Shown here: piece after piece, positions 63,432 through 64,000 of the stretch
Layout: each line of letters opens with the position of its first letter
Position numbering within the stretch: the stretch's first letter is position 1
Source of the DNA: Cardiocondyla obscurior
Lineage: Eukaryota; Arthropoda; Insecta; Hymenoptera; Formicidae
Direction: 5' to 3'
Assembly: GCF_019399895.1 (NCBI RefSeq)
Contig: NC_091864.1
Span: 7,542,001 to 7,606,000 of the forward strand
Length of the DNA stretch: 64,000 nt
Notes under the pieces: model-generated
The model's input: the letters and a program-made list of their open reading frames with translations, nothing else
Told to the model about the DNA's origin: nothing
Database searches by the model: none
Translations under genes and position numbers: made by a program

Positions 63432-64000
63432 CTGAAACAAAGAAATATATTAGTGACGGTGACCATCGCGGTATCGAAGCCTGTTATTTTGTCGCATCAA
63501 TCTAACGAGCTTCCGATAAAAAATAATATTAAGTATTAATTTAATATAAATGTAATTTAAAATGTTATGTTACATTAACTCCATCGGGTTTTTAAAACCC
63601 GATGTCTTTCGCAGCGTGTAGTTTATAGCCTGAAGGACAAGAATTGAGAGTCCGAAGAGACTGAATGCTGTCTCGAAGACGATGTCTTCCTGAGTCTTGA
63701 GATTCAGGCAGGCGAGGGCTGGTTGTTGAAAATATTGCATTTACGGGTCACGAACCTCATGCGGAGCTTCATTTATTCGCGCGGTTTATTTGTGCTATGC
63801 GTATATATATATATTGAGAGAAAGAAAGAGAGAGAGAAAGGAAGAAACGAGGGAAGAGGAAGGAGAAAACGATGGAAAAAGGAAAGGAGACGAAATGACG
63901 ACCTCATCGCCGCTGTCTTGGACGGACGCGCATACGGGGCCCGCAGCTCGCAGACACTCCGGGGCCTTTTATTTTATTTTTTTTCCCCCTTTTCTTCCCC
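63432..64000 (-). other. Intron of the right-edge gene with purine-rich microsatellite
   Basis: Upstream of the terminal exon on the minus strand. Contains the 23-base palindrome and a GA/GAAA-rich purine tract at about 63818-63895. No further exon was recognised before the window ends. Confidence 0.35.
63582..63604. repeat. Perfect 23-bp inverted repeat
   Basis: CATCGGGTTTT, one central base, then its exact reverse complement AAAACCCGATG. It lies in the intron upstream of the terminal exon at the right edge. Confidence 0.85.

Overview
This is a eukaryotic nuclear window, most likely from a hymenopteran insect and quite possibly an ant. The DNA is AT-rich but not depleted in CpG, and is full of A/T runs and microsatellites. 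Genes have many short exons with GT..AG introns, and the proteins (a Torso-ligand cystine knot, an insect-type phospholipase D, a giant Ser/Thr-rich secreted protein) are insect-like. The species assignment is inference. Many long open frames here are reverse-strand shadows of Thr/Ser/Arg-rich coding sequence and are not listed.

Layout from left to right. (1) 142-5127, minus: the first two coding exons of a small secreted protein, with a signal peptide and a TATA box; the rest lies off the left edge. (2) 8162-11253, plus: a complete four-exon Trunk/PTTH-type cystine-knot ligand, the class that activates the receptor Torso. (3) 17750-44056, minus: a giant secreted mucin-like gene, which I could assemble into 16 coding exons with one continuous 3105-residue frame. 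Its 5' UTR exon probably ends at 46291. Its 3' end faces the ligand gene tail to tail across about 6.5 kb with no recognisable gene. (4) 49195-49677, minus: decayed pieces of a procollagen galactosyltransferase (COLGALT/GT25) gene, next to an unrecognised single exon at 49731-49958. (5) 50548-55366, plus: a complete phospholipase D1/2-type gene in 14 coding exons (PX, PH, two HKD motifs). (6) 56814-57743, plus: an intronless 309-residue ORF I do not recognise. (7) 57744-62964: a long AT-rich stretch with no coding signal, probably largely 3' UTR of the genes on either side. (8) 62965-63431, minus: the terminal exon of a gene whose other exons lie off the right edge; it is interrupted by an apparent one-base frameshift.

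The genes do not form a pathway. Secreted or matrix proteins dominate the left two thirds and lipid signalling the right. All exon joins were made by eye from splice consensus and frame continuity. For the mucin-like gene, the ligand and PLD every join keeps the frame open to a stop, which is strong internal support, but no transcript or homology search was available. The points most worth checking are the Torso-ligand gene in a putative hymenopteran, the modular giant secreted protein with a twin internal motif, the PLD stop codon lying inside a perfect 5' splice-site sequence, the scrambled COLGALT remnant, and the one-base frameshift at the right edge.
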